A stretch of DNA of 64,000 bases from assembly GCA_007713455.1 (NCBI GenBank), contig VMRT01000009.1, forward strand, positions 419,533 to 483,532, written 5' to 3'. Under the pieces are notes generated by a model. That model saw nothing but the letters and a program-made list of their open reading frames with translations, searched no databases and was not told the DNA's origin. This DNA comes from Pseudomonas sp. (GTDB lineage: Bacteria; Pseudomonadota; Gammaproteobacteria; Pseudomonadales; Pseudomonadaceae). Of the stretch, positions 46,606 to 55,420 are shown one piece after another. The position numbers and the translations under genes are program-made. Numbering within the stretch: position 1 is the first letter of the stretch; every line of letters begins with the position of its first letter.

Positions 46606-46650
46606 CCGAAGCCCGGTCGCCTGAAACTGGCCGACCGGGCTTCGGTGTTT
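46606..46650 (+). terminator. Hairpin/attenuator between binding protein and permease genes
   Basis: CCGAAGCCCGGTCG (46606-46619) and CGACCGGGCTTCGG (46632-46645) form a perfect 14-bp stem followed by TGTTTGAG. It begins 10 bases after the binding-protein stop and ends 13 bases before the permease start. It may partly terminate transcription or protect the upstream mRNA, raising binding protein over permease. Confidence 0.7.
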
Positions 46651-46658
46651 GAGCTTCT

Positions 46659-47354
46659 ATGATTCCTGACCTTCACGGATTCGGTCCGGCGCTTATCGCC
46701 GGCACCTGGATGACCATCCAACTGGCCCTCACCTCCCTGGCGCTGGGGCTGGTGCTCGGTCTGCTCGGCGCTCTCGCCAAGACCTCGCCCTACAGCGCGC
46801 TGCGCTGGCTCGGCGGCACCTATTCAACCATCGTGCGCGGCGTACCCGAACTGCTCTGGGTACTGCTGATCTATTTCGGCACCATCAGCCTGATTCGCGG
46901 TATCGGCGAGCTGTTCGGCATCGAGAACCTGGCCCTCAGCCCGTTCGCCGCCGGCACCATCGCCCTTGGTCTGTGCTTCGGCGCCTACGCCACCGAAGTT
47001 TTCCGCGGGGCGCTGCTGGCCATTCCCAAGGGACACCGTGAGGCTGGCCTGGCCCTGGGCCTGGGCAAGCGGCGGATCTTCACGCGGCTGATCCTGCCGC
47101 AGATGTGGCGCTTGGCGCTGCCGGGTCTGGGCAATCTGTTCATGATCCTGATGAAGGACACGGCACTGGTATCCGTCATCGGCCTGGAAGAGATCATGCG
47201 CCGCTCGCAGATCGCCGTGACCGCCAGCAAGGAGCCTTTCACCTTCTTCCTGGTCGCGGCCTTCATCTACCTGTGCCTGACCATCGTCGCCATGATCGGC
47301 ATGCACTTCCTCGAAAAACGTGCCGGCCGTGGCTTCGTGCGGAGCGCAGCATGA
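46659..47354 (+). CDS. Basic amino acid ABC transporter permease 1 (HisQ type)
   Basis: 231 residues, about five membrane segments. TWMTIQLALTSLALGLVLGL near the start, YSTIVRGVPELLWVLLIYFG and the EAA loop KGHREAGLALGLGKRRIFTR fit the HisQ/AotQ family. It partners with the second permease, whose start codon overlaps its stop (ATGA). Confidence 0.93.
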   Translation: MIPDLHGFGPALIAGTWMTIQLALTSLALGLVLGLLGALAKTSPYSALRWLGGTYSTIVRGVPELLWVLLIYFGTISLIRGIGELFGIENLALSPFAAGTIALGLCFGAYATEVFRGALLAIPKGHREAGLALGLGKRRIFTRLILPQMWRLALPGLGNLFMILMKDTALVSVIGLEEIMRRSQIAVTASKEPFTFFLVAAFIYLCLTIVAMIGMHFLEKRAGRGFVRSAA

Positions 47355-48040
47355 CCTGGGAAATCTTCATCAAGTGGCTGCCGAGCTTTATCGAGGGCGC
47401 CTGGCTGACCCTGCAACTGGTCGGTGTTTCGGTCGTCGCCGGACTGATCCTCGCCGTGCCGCTGGGCATCGCCCGCTCCTCCCGCCTGCTGGCCATACGC
47501 GCGCTGCCCTATGGCTACATCTTCTTCTTCCGCGGCACCCCGCTGCTGGTGCAACTGTTCCTGGTCTACTACGGCATGGCGCAGTTCGAGGTGGTGCGCC
47601 AAAGCGTGCTCTGGCCGTACCTGCGTGACCCGTACTGGTGCGCCATCATTACCATGACGTTGCACACCGCCGCCTATATCGCCGAAATCATCCGCGGTGC
47701 AATCCAGAACGTGCCGCCGGGTGAAGTCGAAGCCGCACGGGCGCTGGGCATGTCACGCGCCCAGGCGCTGCTGCACATCATCCTGCCGCGCGCGACGCGC
47801 ATCGGCCTGCCGGCCTACAGCAACGAAGTGATCCTGATGCTCAAGGCCAGCGCCCTGGCCAGCACCATCACGCTGCTGGAACTGACCGGCATGGCGCGCA
47901 AGATCGCCGCCCGCACCTACCTGCACGAGGAAATGTTCCTCACCGCCGGCCTGATCTACCTGCTGATCGCCTTCATCCTGATGCAGGGCTTCAAGCTGCT
48001 GGAACGCTGGCTGCGGGTCGACGCCTGCCAGGGTCGCTGA
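47351..48040 (+). CDS. Basic amino acid ABC transporter permease 2 (HisM type)
   Basis: 229 residues from the ATG at 47351, overlapping the previous stop by four bases. SFIEGAWLTLQLVGVSVVAG, YIFFFRGTPLLVQLFLVYYG and the EAA loop PGEVEAARALGMSRAQALLH are typical of HisM/AotM. It completes the ABC importer (ATPase, binding protein, two permeases). Confidence 0.93.
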   Translation: MTWEIFIKWLPSFIEGAWLTLQLVGVSVVAGLILAVPLGIARSSRLLAIRALPYGYIFFFRGTPLLVQLFLVYYGMAQFEVVRQSVLWPYLRDPYWCAIITMTLHTAAYIAEIIRGAIQNVPPGEVEAARALGMSRAQALLHIILPRATRIGLPAYSNEVILMLKASALASTITLLELTGMARKIAARTYLHEEMFLTAGLIYLLIAFILMQGFKLLERWLRVDACQGR

Positions 48041-48053
48041 CCGCGCGACCTGT

Positions 48054-48083
48054 AGGGTGGATCGCGCGTCGGCGATCCACCCT
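48054..48083. repeat. GTAGGGTGGATCGC hairpin repeat, copy 2
   Basis: AGGGTGGATCGC (48054-48065) and GCGATCCACCCT (48072-48083) form a perfect 12-bp stem with a 6-base loop 13 bases after the permease stop. A degenerate continuation with GGATGT/ACATCC pairing lies at about 48133-48148. It is related to the element at 22265-22294 and may also end the ABC operon transcript. Confidence 0.65.
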
Positions 48084-48220
48084 GGCGATCCACTGAATGG
48101 CGCTCCACCGAACGGAGCCACGTTGGATGTACGCAACATCCACCCCACGCCCGGAGACGGATGAAATCCCGCCTTGCGACCGTTGTCAGACGCAAACCCG
48201 AGCCCATCACGAGATTGCCC

Positions 48221-49123
48221 ATGCCTGTCGATATCCAACGCATCGAAATGGACCAGCTCGCCGTCTGGCGAGTCCGCCGCGGCGAGGACGAACTGCTGAT
48301 CGCCGAACAGGGCGCGCAGATCCTCAGCTATCGCCAGGGCGACGCACCACCGATCATCTGGCTCAGCGAAGAGGCAGCCTTCCAGCAGGGTCAGTCGGTA
48401 CGCGGCGGCGTGCCGATCTGCTGGCCGTGGTTCGGCGACCTGGCGCGCAACCCGCAGGCCGTGCAGGCGAGCTATCACGGCGAACAACCCGCACCTTTCC
48501 ATGGTTTGGTACGCGCGCTGCCCTGGCAGTTGCGCGAACAGCGCAGCGATGGCGATGCGGCTATTCTCGAGTTCGACTGTCCGCAGGCGCTCGGCGCGTT
48601 GCCGGGCTGGCCGCATCGGGTCGAACTGACGTTGCGGATTCGCCTCGCCGATGATCTCCAGCTCAGCCTCAGCAGCCGCAACGACGGTGACGAAAGCGTT
48701 GCCATCAGCCAGGCGCTGCACAGCTACTTCGCCGTCAGCGACATCCGTCAGGTGCGTGTGGAGGGCCTCGCCGGCTGCCCATACATCGACACACTGCTGG
48801 ACTGGAAAGAATGCCAGCAACAGGACGACCTGCATTTCAGCGGCGAAACCGATCGTGTCTACCAGCAGCTGCCGGCCACCCTGAATCTTGTCGATCCGGC
48901 GTGGCAGCGGCGCATCCGATTGACCACCAGCGGGTCGATGTCCGCCGTGTTGTGGAATCCGTGGATCGACAAGGCGCGGCGCCTGACGAGCTTCGCCGAC
49001 GATGCCTGGCAGCGGATGCTGTGCATCGAAACGGCCAACGTGCTGGACGACGCGGTGGTGCTCCAGCCGGGTCAGCGCCACACCCTGGCTGTGTCCATAT
49101 CGGCAACTTCCAGCGGCCTATAA
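48221..49123 (+). CDS. D-hexose-6-phosphate mutarotase (YeaD-like aldose epimerase)
   Basis: 300 residues from the ATG at 48221; an in-frame ATG at 48161 adds 20 residues overlapping repeat-derived sequence. RGGVPICWPWFGDL, FHGLVRALPWQL, the catalytic His in ISQALHSYFAVSD and the acid in MLCIETANV identify the glucose-6-phosphate 1-epimerase subgroup. It interconverts alpha and beta anomers in the cytoplasm. It is a single gene between the ABC operon and the type VI cluster. Confidence 0.9.
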   Translation: MPVDIQRIEMDQLAVWRVRRGEDELLIAEQGAQILSYRQGDAPPIIWLSEEAAFQQGQSVRGGVPICWPWFGDLARNPQAVQASYHGEQPAPFHGLVRALPWQLREQRSDGDAAILEFDCPQALGALPGWPHRVELTLRIRLADDLQLSLSSRNDGDESVAISQALHSYFAVSDIRQVRVEGLAGCPYIDTLLDWKECQQQDDLHFSGETDRVYQQLPATLNLVDPAWQRRIRLTTSGSMSAVLWNPWIDKARRLTSFADDAWQRMLCIETANVLDDAVVLQPGQRHTLAVSISATSSGL

Positions 49124-49207
49124 CATTAATCACTCCCAATTCTGTGACCGGGTAGAAAGTTGCACGTAAGTATTCTCTTACAAGCAACCGGCATATTTCC
49201 TACGAAG

Positions 49208-49232
49208 TAAGTTGCTGTACAAAGGCAACTTA
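49208..49232. promoter_or_regulatory. Inverted repeat TAAGTTGC-N9-GCAACTTA
   Basis: Perfect 8-base arms (49208-49215 and 49225-49232) around TGTACAAAG. Its half site contains TTGC/GCAA, shared with the dyads at 49354-49396, so the same regulator could bind. Confidence 0.4.
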
Positions 49233-49353
49233 ATCGCCCGTTTTGAATTAGTTCAGTCGCCAGCTGGTTAATATTCCCAGCTGCAACGGAGATCACACTT
49301 CTCGCCTTGAACGACACATACCCCACGTCTAGGATGCCCACCCCATAAGGCCC

Positions 49354-49396
49354 TGTGCAATTTGTTGCGCAGGGACGGTGTGCAAGAAGTTGCGCA
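49354..49396. promoter_or_regulatory. Tandem 18-base dyads upstream of tssA
   Basis: TGTGCAATTTGTTGCGCA (49354-49371) and TGTGCAAGAAGTTGCGCA (49379-49396) agree at 15 of 18 positions, each with TGTGCAA and TTGCGCA arms in inverted orientation, 25 bases apart. They end 86 bases before tssA. The arrangement suggests binding by a dimer that contacts two sites, perhaps the sigma-54 activator encoded at 61826. Confidence 0.55.
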
Positions 49397-49482
49397 CCCC
49401 TTTTCTCGGAAACATTCCGCTTTTGATATTGGCGGCATGTTTCAAAGTTCACGGATCGAACTTGAGCGTCACGGAAGACCCA

Positions 49483-51045
49483 ATGCACGCCAGCGCACTC
49501 AGCAAGCATTATCTGGAACTTGCCAGAAAGCCGGTCAATGACAGCAATTTCGCTGGCGACGATATTCGCTACAGCAGCGAATTCGAATTGCTCGAGGCTG
49601 AACTTGCCAAGGCCGGGGCACTTCATCAGACCACCGGCATCGACTGGCAGAAGGTCCGCGAAGGCAGCGAAGTGCTGCTCGCTTCGCTGTCCAAGGACCT
49701 GCGTGCTGCAGCCTGGCTCACATGGAGCCTGTTCCAACGCGAATCCTTCGCTGGACTGCAGGCTGGCCTGAGCCTGCTGCAATACCTGTGCAGCAATCAC
49801 TGGGACGAGCTGCACCCACGCAAGCCACGCACCCGCGCCGCCGCGATCAACTGGTTGCTGCCGCGCCTGGAGCAGACCTTTTCCGAAGACGTGCCGGTTG
49901 GCGAACAGCTGCCACTGTTTCGCAGCCTCGCCGAGCAATTGCATGCGCTGGAGCAGTGCCTGTCCGGCCATCTGGGCGAAGACGCACCGCTGCTGCTGCC
50001 GCTGTGCCGCCAGCTCGACGGCATGGTCAAACGCGCCAGTCAGGGACAGGCGCAGCCAGGTACGGTGGGGGCGGCCATTGCCCAGGTCAAGCAGGTCGCC
50101 AGCCAGGTCTTCGCTCCCGGCTCGCCGATAGAGAACGACAAGGAAGCGCTCAAGGCCGTGCGCAACCTGCAGGAGCAGGCGCGCCCGCTGACCGCCTGGT
50201 GGCTCAAGCAGCGCACCAGCGATCTGCGCCCCCTGCGCCTGGCGCGTACCCTGCTCTGGCTGAGCATCGACAGCCTGCCGGAGCACAACAGCGAGCAGAT
50301 CACCGCGCTACGTGGCGTACCCGCCGACAAGCTCGCCAGCTACCGCGAACGCTTCGCTCAAGGGCAGTACGCCGACCTGCTGGTGGACCTGGAAAACAGC
50401 ACCGCGCGCGCGCCGTTCTGGCTGGACGGCCAGCGCCTGGCCTGGGAGTGCCTGCAGGAGCTGGACGCCGCGCAGGCTATGCGCGAAGTGGAGATCCAGC
50501 TCGCGCTGTTCCTGCAACGCGTACCGCGTCTGGAAGAGCTGTACTTTCACGACGGCACCCCGTTTGCCGATGCCGAAACCCGTGCCTGGATCAGTGGCCA
50601 GGTCATGCCCCATGTGCAGCCGACAACGGCCGCCAGGCAGGAGGAGCCGCCCGTAGCCGGCACCGTGCAACCGAGCTGGGAGCTCGCGCTGCAGGAAGCT
50701 GTGCCGCTACTGCGCAAGGACGGCCTCAAACCAGCCGTGCAGCAGCTCAAACAGGGCCTGGCGCGCGCCCGTGGTGGCCGCGAGCGCTTCTTCTGGCAGC
50801 TGAGCCTCGCCCGCCTGTGCTACCAGGCCAAGAAATACGAGCTGGCCAAAACCCAGCTCGAAGCACTCGACCAGCAGCTCGAGGCCAGTGGCCTGGGCAG
50901 CTGGGAACCCGATCTCGCCCTCGAGGTACTGCGCCTGCTGCACAGCTGTTGCGAGCTGCTGCCGCAGAACCACGCCGTGCGTGAAAGCAAGGATGAGATT
51001 TACCGCAGGCTGTGCCACCTCGATCTCGAAGTGGTGCTGGATTAA
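49483..51045 (+). CDS. tssA: Type VI secretion protein TssA
   Basis: 520 residues from the ATG at 49483; the frame opens 105 bases earlier within the regulatory gap. An ImpA N-terminal domain is visible (FELLEAELAKAGALHQTTGI, SLLQYLCSNHWDELHPRKPR), and a C-terminal helical region has FFWQLSLARLCYQAKKYELA and WEPDLALEVLRLLHSCCELL. TssA caps or primes the sheath during assembly. First gene of the cluster, 17 bases before tssB. Confidence 0.92.
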   Translation: MHASALSKHYLELARKPVNDSNFAGDDIRYSSEFELLEAELAKAGALHQTTGIDWQKVREGSEVLLASLSKDLRAAAWLTWSLFQRESFAGLQAGLSLLQYLCSNHWDELHPRKPRTRAAAINWLLPRLEQTFSEDVPVGEQLPLFRSLAEQLHALEQCLSGHLGEDAPLLLPLCRQLDGMVKRASQGQAQPGTVGAAIAQVKQVASQVFAPGSPIENDKEALKAVRNLQEQARPLTAWWLKQRTSDLRPLRLARTLLWLSIDSLPEHNSEQITALRGVPADKLASYRERFAQGQYADLLVDLENSTARAPFWLDGQRLAWECLQELDAAQAMREVEIQLALFLQRVPRLEELYFHDGTPFADAETRAWISGQVMPHVQPTTAARQEEPPVAGTVQPSWELALQEAVPLLRKDGLKPAVQQLKQGLARARGGRERFFWQLSLARLCYQAKKYELAKTQLEALDQQLEASGLGSWEPDLALEVLRLLHSCCELLPQNHAVRESKDEIYRRLCHLDLEVVLD

Positions 51046-51062
51046 CCGCAAAGGAGAACACC

Positions 51063-51569
51063 ATGGCCAAAGAAGGCTCGGTTGCACCCAAGGAACGCAT
51101 CAACGTCACGTTCAAGCCGGCCACCGGCAATGCTCAGGAAGAGGTCGAGCTGCCCCTCAAGCTGATGGTGCTGGGCGATTTCACCCAGCGCGCCGACGAT
51201 CGCAAGATCGAGGACCGCAAGCCCATCGCCATCGACAAGAACAGCTTCGACGAGGTCCTGGCCAAGCAGGAGCTGAACCTGACCTTCGGCGTGCCGAACC
51301 GTCTGCAGGACGAGCAGACCGATGACGAGCTGGCCGTACAGCTGCGTATCAATTCGATGAAGGACTTCAACCCGGCCAATCTGGTCGAGCAGGTCCCGGA
51401 GCTGAAGAAACTGATGGAACTGCGTGACGCCCTGGTCGCCCTGAAAGGCCCGCTGGGCAATGCCCCGGCCTTCCGCAAGGCCATCGAAAGCGTACTCGCC
51501 GACGACGATTCGCGTGACCGCGTACTCGGCGAACTGGGCCTGGCGGCCAAAGAGAAGCTGGACGCCTGA
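51063..51569 (+). CDS. tssB: Type VI secretion sheath small subunit TssB
   Basis: 168 residues, the normal size. KERINVTFKPATGNAQEEVE, LPLKLMVLGDFTQRADDRKI and the LRINSMKDFNPANLVEQVPE block are the invariant VipA/HsiB motifs. It forms the contractile sheath with TssC, encoded 26 bases downstream. AAAGGAG precedes the ATG. Confidence 0.97.
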   Translation: MAKEGSVAPKERINVTFKPATGNAQEEVELPLKLMVLGDFTQRADDRKIEDRKPIAIDKNSFDEVLAKQELNLTFGVPNRLQDEQTDDELAVQLRINSMKDFNPANLVEQVPELKKLMELRDALVALKGPLGNAPAFRKAIESVLADDDSRDRVLGELGLAAKEKLDA

Positions 51570-51595
51570 TATCACCGACAAGGAAGCACATCTAC

Positions 51596-53074
51596 ATGAC
51601 CACTAGCGCAGCCGCCGTCGAGCACGGCAACCACCTCGCCGAAGGCGGCATCCTCGACCGCATCATCGCCGAAACCCGCCTGACCCCGGACGACGAGGCC
51701 TACGACATCGCCAAGCGCGGCGTCTCGGCCTTCATCGAAGAACTGCTCAAGCCGCAGAACGAAAACGAGCCGGTGAAGAAGGCCATGGTCGACCGCATGA
51801 TCGCGGAGATCGACGCCAAGCTCAGCCAGCAGATGGACGAAATCCTTCACCACCCGCAGTTCCAGGCCCTGGAATCCTCCTGGCGCGGTCTGAAGCTGCT
51901 GGTCGATCGCACCAACTTTCGCGAGAACATCAAGCTCGAGCTGCTCAACGCCTCCAAGCAGGACCTGCTCGACGACTTCGAGGACAGCCCGGAGATCGTT
52001 CAGTCCGGCCTGTACAAGCACATCTACACCGCCGAATACGGCCAGTTCGGCGGCCAGCCGGTCGGTGCGCTGATCGCCAACTACTTCTTCGACCCCAGCG
52101 CGCCCGACGTGAAGACCATGCAGTACGTTGCCAGCGTCGCCAGCATGTCCCACGCGCCATTCATTGCCGCTGCCGGCCCGAAGTTCTTCGGTCTGGAAAG
52201 CTTCACCGGCCTGCCGGACCTGAAGGACCTGAAGGATCACTTCGAGGGCCCGCAGTTCACCAAGTGGCAGAGCTTCCGCGAACAGGAAGATGCCCGCTAC
52301 GTCGGACTGACCGTACCGCGATTCCTGCTACGCAACCCCTACGATCCGGAAGACAACCCGGTGAAGAGCTTCGTCTACAAGGAAAACGTCGCCGGCAGCC
52401 ACGAACACTACCTGTGGGGCAACACCGCCTACGCCTTCGCCAGCCGCCTGACCGACAGCTTCGCCAAGTTCCGCTGGTGCCCGAACATCATCGGCCCGCA
52501 GAGCGGCGGAGCAGTGGAAGACCTGCCGCTGCACCATTTCGAAAGCATGGGCGAGATCGAAACCAAGATCCCGACCGAAGTGCTGGTTTCCGACCGTCGC
52601 GAGTACGAGCTGGCCGAGGAAGGCTTTATCGCCCTGACCATGCGCAAGGGCAGCGACAACGCCGCGTTCTTCTCCGCCAACTCGGCGCAGAAGCCCAAGT
52701 TCTTCGGTAATAGCGAGGAAGGCAAGACCGCCGAGCTGAACTACAAGCTCGGCACCCAGCTGCCCTACCTGTTCATCGTCAACCGCCTGGCGCACTACCT
52801 GAAGGTGCTGCAGCGCGAGCAGATCGGTGCATGGAAGGAGCGCACCGACCTCGAACTGGAACTCAACAAGTGGATCCGCCAGTTCGTCGCCGACCAGGAG
52901 AATCCGAGCTCCGAAGTACGCAGCCGTCGTCCGCTACGCGCCGCCCAGGTCAACGTCAGCGACGTCGAGGGCGAACCGGGCTGGTACCGCGTCAGCCTCA
53001 GCGTGCGTCCGCACTTCAAATACATGGGCGCGGATTTCACCCTGTCGCTGGTCGGCAAGCTGGACAAGGAATAA
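51596..53074 (+). CDS. tssC: Type VI secretion sheath large subunit TssC
   Basis: 492 residues, usual length. ILHHPQFQALESSWRGLKLL, NPYDPEDNPVKSFVYKENVA and LPYLFIVNRLAHYLKVLQRE are signature VipB/HsiC regions. It assembles with TssB into the sheath, which is disassembled by TssH. Confidence 0.97.
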   Translation: MTTSAAAVEHGNHLAEGGILDRIIAETRLTPDDEAYDIAKRGVSAFIEELLKPQNENEPVKKAMVDRMIAEIDAKLSQQMDEILHHPQFQALESSWRGLKLLVDRTNFRENIKLELLNASKQDLLDDFEDSPEIVQSGLYKHIYTAEYGQFGGQPVGALIANYFFDPSAPDVKTMQYVASVASMSHAPFIAAAGPKFFGLESFTGLPDLKDLKDHFEGPQFTKWQSFREQEDARYVGLTVPRFLLRNPYDPEDNPVKSFVYKENVAGSHEHYLWGNTAYAFASRLTDSFAKFRWCPNIIGPQSGGAVEDLPLHHFESMGEIETKIPTEVLVSDRREYELAEEGFIALTMRKGSDNAAFFSANSAQKPKFFGNSEEGKTAELNYKLGTQLPYLFIVNRLAHYLKVLQREQIGAWKERTDLELELNKWIRQFVADQENPSSEVRSRRPLRAAQVNVSDVEGEPGWYRVSLSVRPHFKYMGADFTLSLVGKLDKE

Positions 53075-53078
53075 GCAC

Positions 53079-53486
53079 TTGAACGGATACGGCAGCCTCT
53101 TCGAACGCCTCGGCGGTGACGCCGCACGGCGCTCTGGCTGGAGCCGCGAAGTCGCGGCGATGGCCTCGGTGGCTGCCCATCTGGCCAAGATGCTCAGCAC
53201 CCGAGCGGGCAGCGTGCAGACGCTGCCCGACTACGGGTTGCCCGATCTCAACGATATGCGCCTGTCGCTGCACGACTCGCTGCAGCAGGCGCGTATCGCC
53301 ATCGAACGTTTCATCGAAGCGTACGAACCCAGGCTGACCCAGGTGCGCGTGCTGTCGCTGCCGCGCACCCACGATCCACTGACGCTCGCCTTCACCATCG
53401 AAGGCCTGCTGGAGGTGGATGGCCTCAAGCGCCAGGTCAGCTTTTCCGCCAGCCTGGATGGCAGCGGACAGGTCAAGGTCCAGTAA
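53079..53486 (+). CDS. tssE: Type VI secretion baseplate protein TssE (gp25-like)
   Basis: 135 residues. It starts at a TTG (53079), chosen because AAGGA stands eight bases before it, the previous stop is four bases away, and the product then begins with the family N-terminus NGYGSLFERLGGDA; no in-frame ATG exists before the conserved part. TLPDYGLPDLNDMRLSLHDS and LSFTIEGLL-type text (LAFTIEGLLEVDG) match the T4 gp25 fold. It is part of the baseplate wedge. Confidence 0.9.
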   Translation: MNGYGSLFERLGGDAARRSGWSREVAAMASVAAHLAKMLSTRAGSVQTLPDYGLPDLNDMRLSLHDSLQQARIAIERFIEAYEPRLTQVRVLSLPRTHDPLTLAFTIEGLLEVDGLKRQVSFSASLDGSGQVKVQ

Positions 53487-53497
53487 GGAGACAACGG

Positions 53498-55420
53498 ATG
53501 TCCGGCAAACCCGCAGCCCGCCTCGGCGACCCTACCGCCTGCCCGAAGACGGGCCACGGCACCAACCCCATCGCCGCCGGCTCGCCCGACGTGCTGTTCG
53601 ACGGCCTGCCGGCCGCACGCATGGGCGACGCTTCCGCCTGCGGCGGCGCAATGGCCAGCGCCGTGATCCCCAACGTGCTGATCGATGGCAAGCCGGCGGC
53701 GGTGGTGGGCAGTGTGGGTGACCATGGCAATGTCGTGACCGCGGGCTCGGGGACGTTGGTTATCGGCACTGGTCACAGCCCGGCGCCCTTCCTCACGCCA
53801 GAAGTGCTCGGCATTGCGTCCGCTGCGATTGCTGCGGCAACCAACGCAGTAACGTCCCTACTCCCGACCTCACCGCTGGCCCGAGCCTGGCAGGAAGAGC
53901 CGGGGGACCTAGCGCCTTTGGGCCTGGAAGAAGAAGACGAGGAAGAGGAGCTGGTCGAGCAGCCGCAGCAACAGGCGCGCCAGGGCATCACCCTGCGAAT
54001 CGGCGTGTTCTTCGATGGCACCGGCAACAACCTGGCTAATGCTGCCGTGACCGAAAGGTGTCGCCAGGACGACCTGACCCTGCTGGACGAGCGCACTCTC
54101 GGCGAAGTCGTCGAGTATTGTAGGGCGCATGGTTTCGGCGGTAGCGAAGGCAACGGCTTCTTTACCGAGACACCGGACAACAGCTACGGCAACGCGCCGA
54201 GCAACGTAGCGCGGTTGTTCGACCTGTACCAGGACGATGCGACCCGGAGCCTGGCTAAGGACGAGCGTAGCGCCAGCATCAAGGCGTATCTCGAAGGCAT
54301 CGGCACCAGCAGCGGCGAGGAAGATTCGGTATACGGGCAAGCTACTGGGATGGGCGATACCGGCGTAGTAGCCCGGGTGATGCAGAGCCCCAACACGATC
54401 AGCCTACAGCTGGGCCTATTTACGGAAAGCAATCCCGAAGTGCAGGTCGACGCGTTGGAATTCGATATCTTCGGATTCAGCCGCGGCGCAGCAGCAGCTC
54501 GCCATTTCGCCAATGAATTGCTCAAAGCCAACGGTGGGGTGCTGGCTGGCCTCCTGCGCCCAGGCCAGTTCGGGCTGTCAGAAGACTTCGAATGGAGCGG
54601 CCACGCCTGCATCAACTTTATCGGGCTGTTCGATACGGTAGCAGCCGTGGCCGACCCAATGAGGTGGGACTTCAGCCCTGCGGACCACCTAAATCCAGGC
54701 GTCAACCTGTACCTGCCTCCGGGTTGCGCACGCAAGGTAGTCCAGCTCACGGCTCGTGATGAGATGCGCTGGAACTTCGCGCTCAATAGCGTGGCTCCGC
54801 ATCACCAGGAGATAGCCCTTCCCGGCGCGCACTCGGATATCGGTGGTGGCTATCTTCCGATTGCCCGGGAAAAGCTGATCTTGAGTCGTCCTGTCAGCTC
54901 CACGGTGCCCGCTGGGACGTCTATTGAAAACACGCACGCCTGGCGTGAAACCAGCCGTCAATACGAGAAGTGGATGGCTCTCGGGCTACCGGAAGATCAG
55001 CTTAAAAAAGAGGTTCGCCGCATCCGCAAACTCAACCCCCGCGGCGTCAACCATCCGCCGGAGGACTGGGTATTAGGCCTGGTAACTATTGACCGTCAGA
55101 TACGCGGCGAGTTGGCGCTGGTGTATTTGCGTGTGATGCGGGAACTAGCAGTGCAGCAAGGAGTTCCTTTCGACTTCATCGATGAAAGGGAAAGAGCAAC
55201 CGCACTGCCCGAGGAGCTTCAGAAAATTGCCGATAAGCTGATGGCTTTTTCCAAAGGAGGCCGTTACGGCCTGGATAAAAATGAAGAACGCTTGCTTCGG
55301 AGAAACTACATCCACCTGTCAGCGAACTGGAAGCCCTCTAGCGGTCTGCTTATCAGCAAACCAGCACCCAACGTCCGTCTGATCTACAACAACCAGCCAC
55401 AGCAAGGCTATCCCGAATGA
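53498..55420 (+). CDS. PAAR-tipped Tle1-type phospholipase effector (DUF2235)
   Basis: 640 residues. The N-terminal ~93 residues are a PAAR domain (MSGKPAARLGDPTACP, LPAARMGDASACGGAMA, GKPAAVVGSVGDHGN), which sharpens the VgrG spike. A hydrophobic stretch (102-123) and an acidic linker (EEEDEEEELVE, 144-154) follow. The lipase domain starts at IGVFFDGTGNN and has the GFSRG nucleophile elbow (Ser328), with Asp379 in LFDTVAAVADP and His445 in LPGAHSDIGGGY completing a likely triad. It should hydrolyse membrane phospholipids in target cells. Unlike most Tle1 proteins it carries its own PAAR tip. It lies 11 bases after tssE. Confidence 0.9.
   Translation: MSGKPAARLGDPTACPKTGHGTNPIAAGSPDVLFDGLPAARMGDASACGGAMASAVIPNVLIDGKPAAVVGSVGDHGNVVTAGSGTLVIGTGHSPAPFLTPEVLGIASAAIAAATNAVTSLLPTSPLARAWQEEPGDLAPLGLEEEDEEEELVEQPQQQARQGITLRIGVFFDGTGNNLANAAVTERCRQDDLTLLDERTLGEVVEYCRAHGFGGSEGNGFFTETPDNSYGNAPSNVARLFDLYQDDATRSLAKDERSASIKAYLEGIGTSSGEEDSVYGQATGMGDTGVVARVMQSPNTISLQLGLFTESNPEVQVDALEFDIFGFSRGAAAARHFANELLKANGGVLAGLLRPGQFGLSEDFEWSGHACINFIGLFDTVAAVADPMRWDFSPADHLNPGVNLYLPPGCARKVVQLTARDEMRWNFALNSVAPHHQEIALPGAHSDIGGGYLPIAREKLILSRPVSSTVPAGTSIENTHAWRETSRQYEKWMALGLPEDQLKKEVRRIRKLNPRGVNHPPEDWVLGLVTIDRQIRGELALVYLRVMRELAVQQGVPFDFIDERERATALPEELQKIADKLMAFSKGGRYGLDKNEERLLRRNYIHLSANWKPSSGLLISKPAPNVRLIYNNQPQQGYPE

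Larger units (their letters stand above)
49124..49482. other. Regulatory gap upstream of the type VI cluster
   Basis: 359 bases without a gene, clearly richer in A and T than its surroundings. It contains a possible sigma-54 -24/-12 element, CGGGTA-GAAAG-TTGCA at 49149-49164 (GG and GC 10 bases apart), an inverted repeat at 49208-49232, another (CAGCTGG/CCAGCTG) at 49261-49283, and two copies of an 18-base dyad listed separately. The distance from the sigma-54 element to tssA is long, so its use by tssA is uncertain. Confidence 0.5.

Noticed and set aside
49420..49450. Sigma-54 element TGGCGG-CATGT-TTCAA near tssA
   Set aside because: The -12 position lacks the GC dinucleotide (CA instead), so it does not meet the consensus, although it is better placed than the element at 49149.
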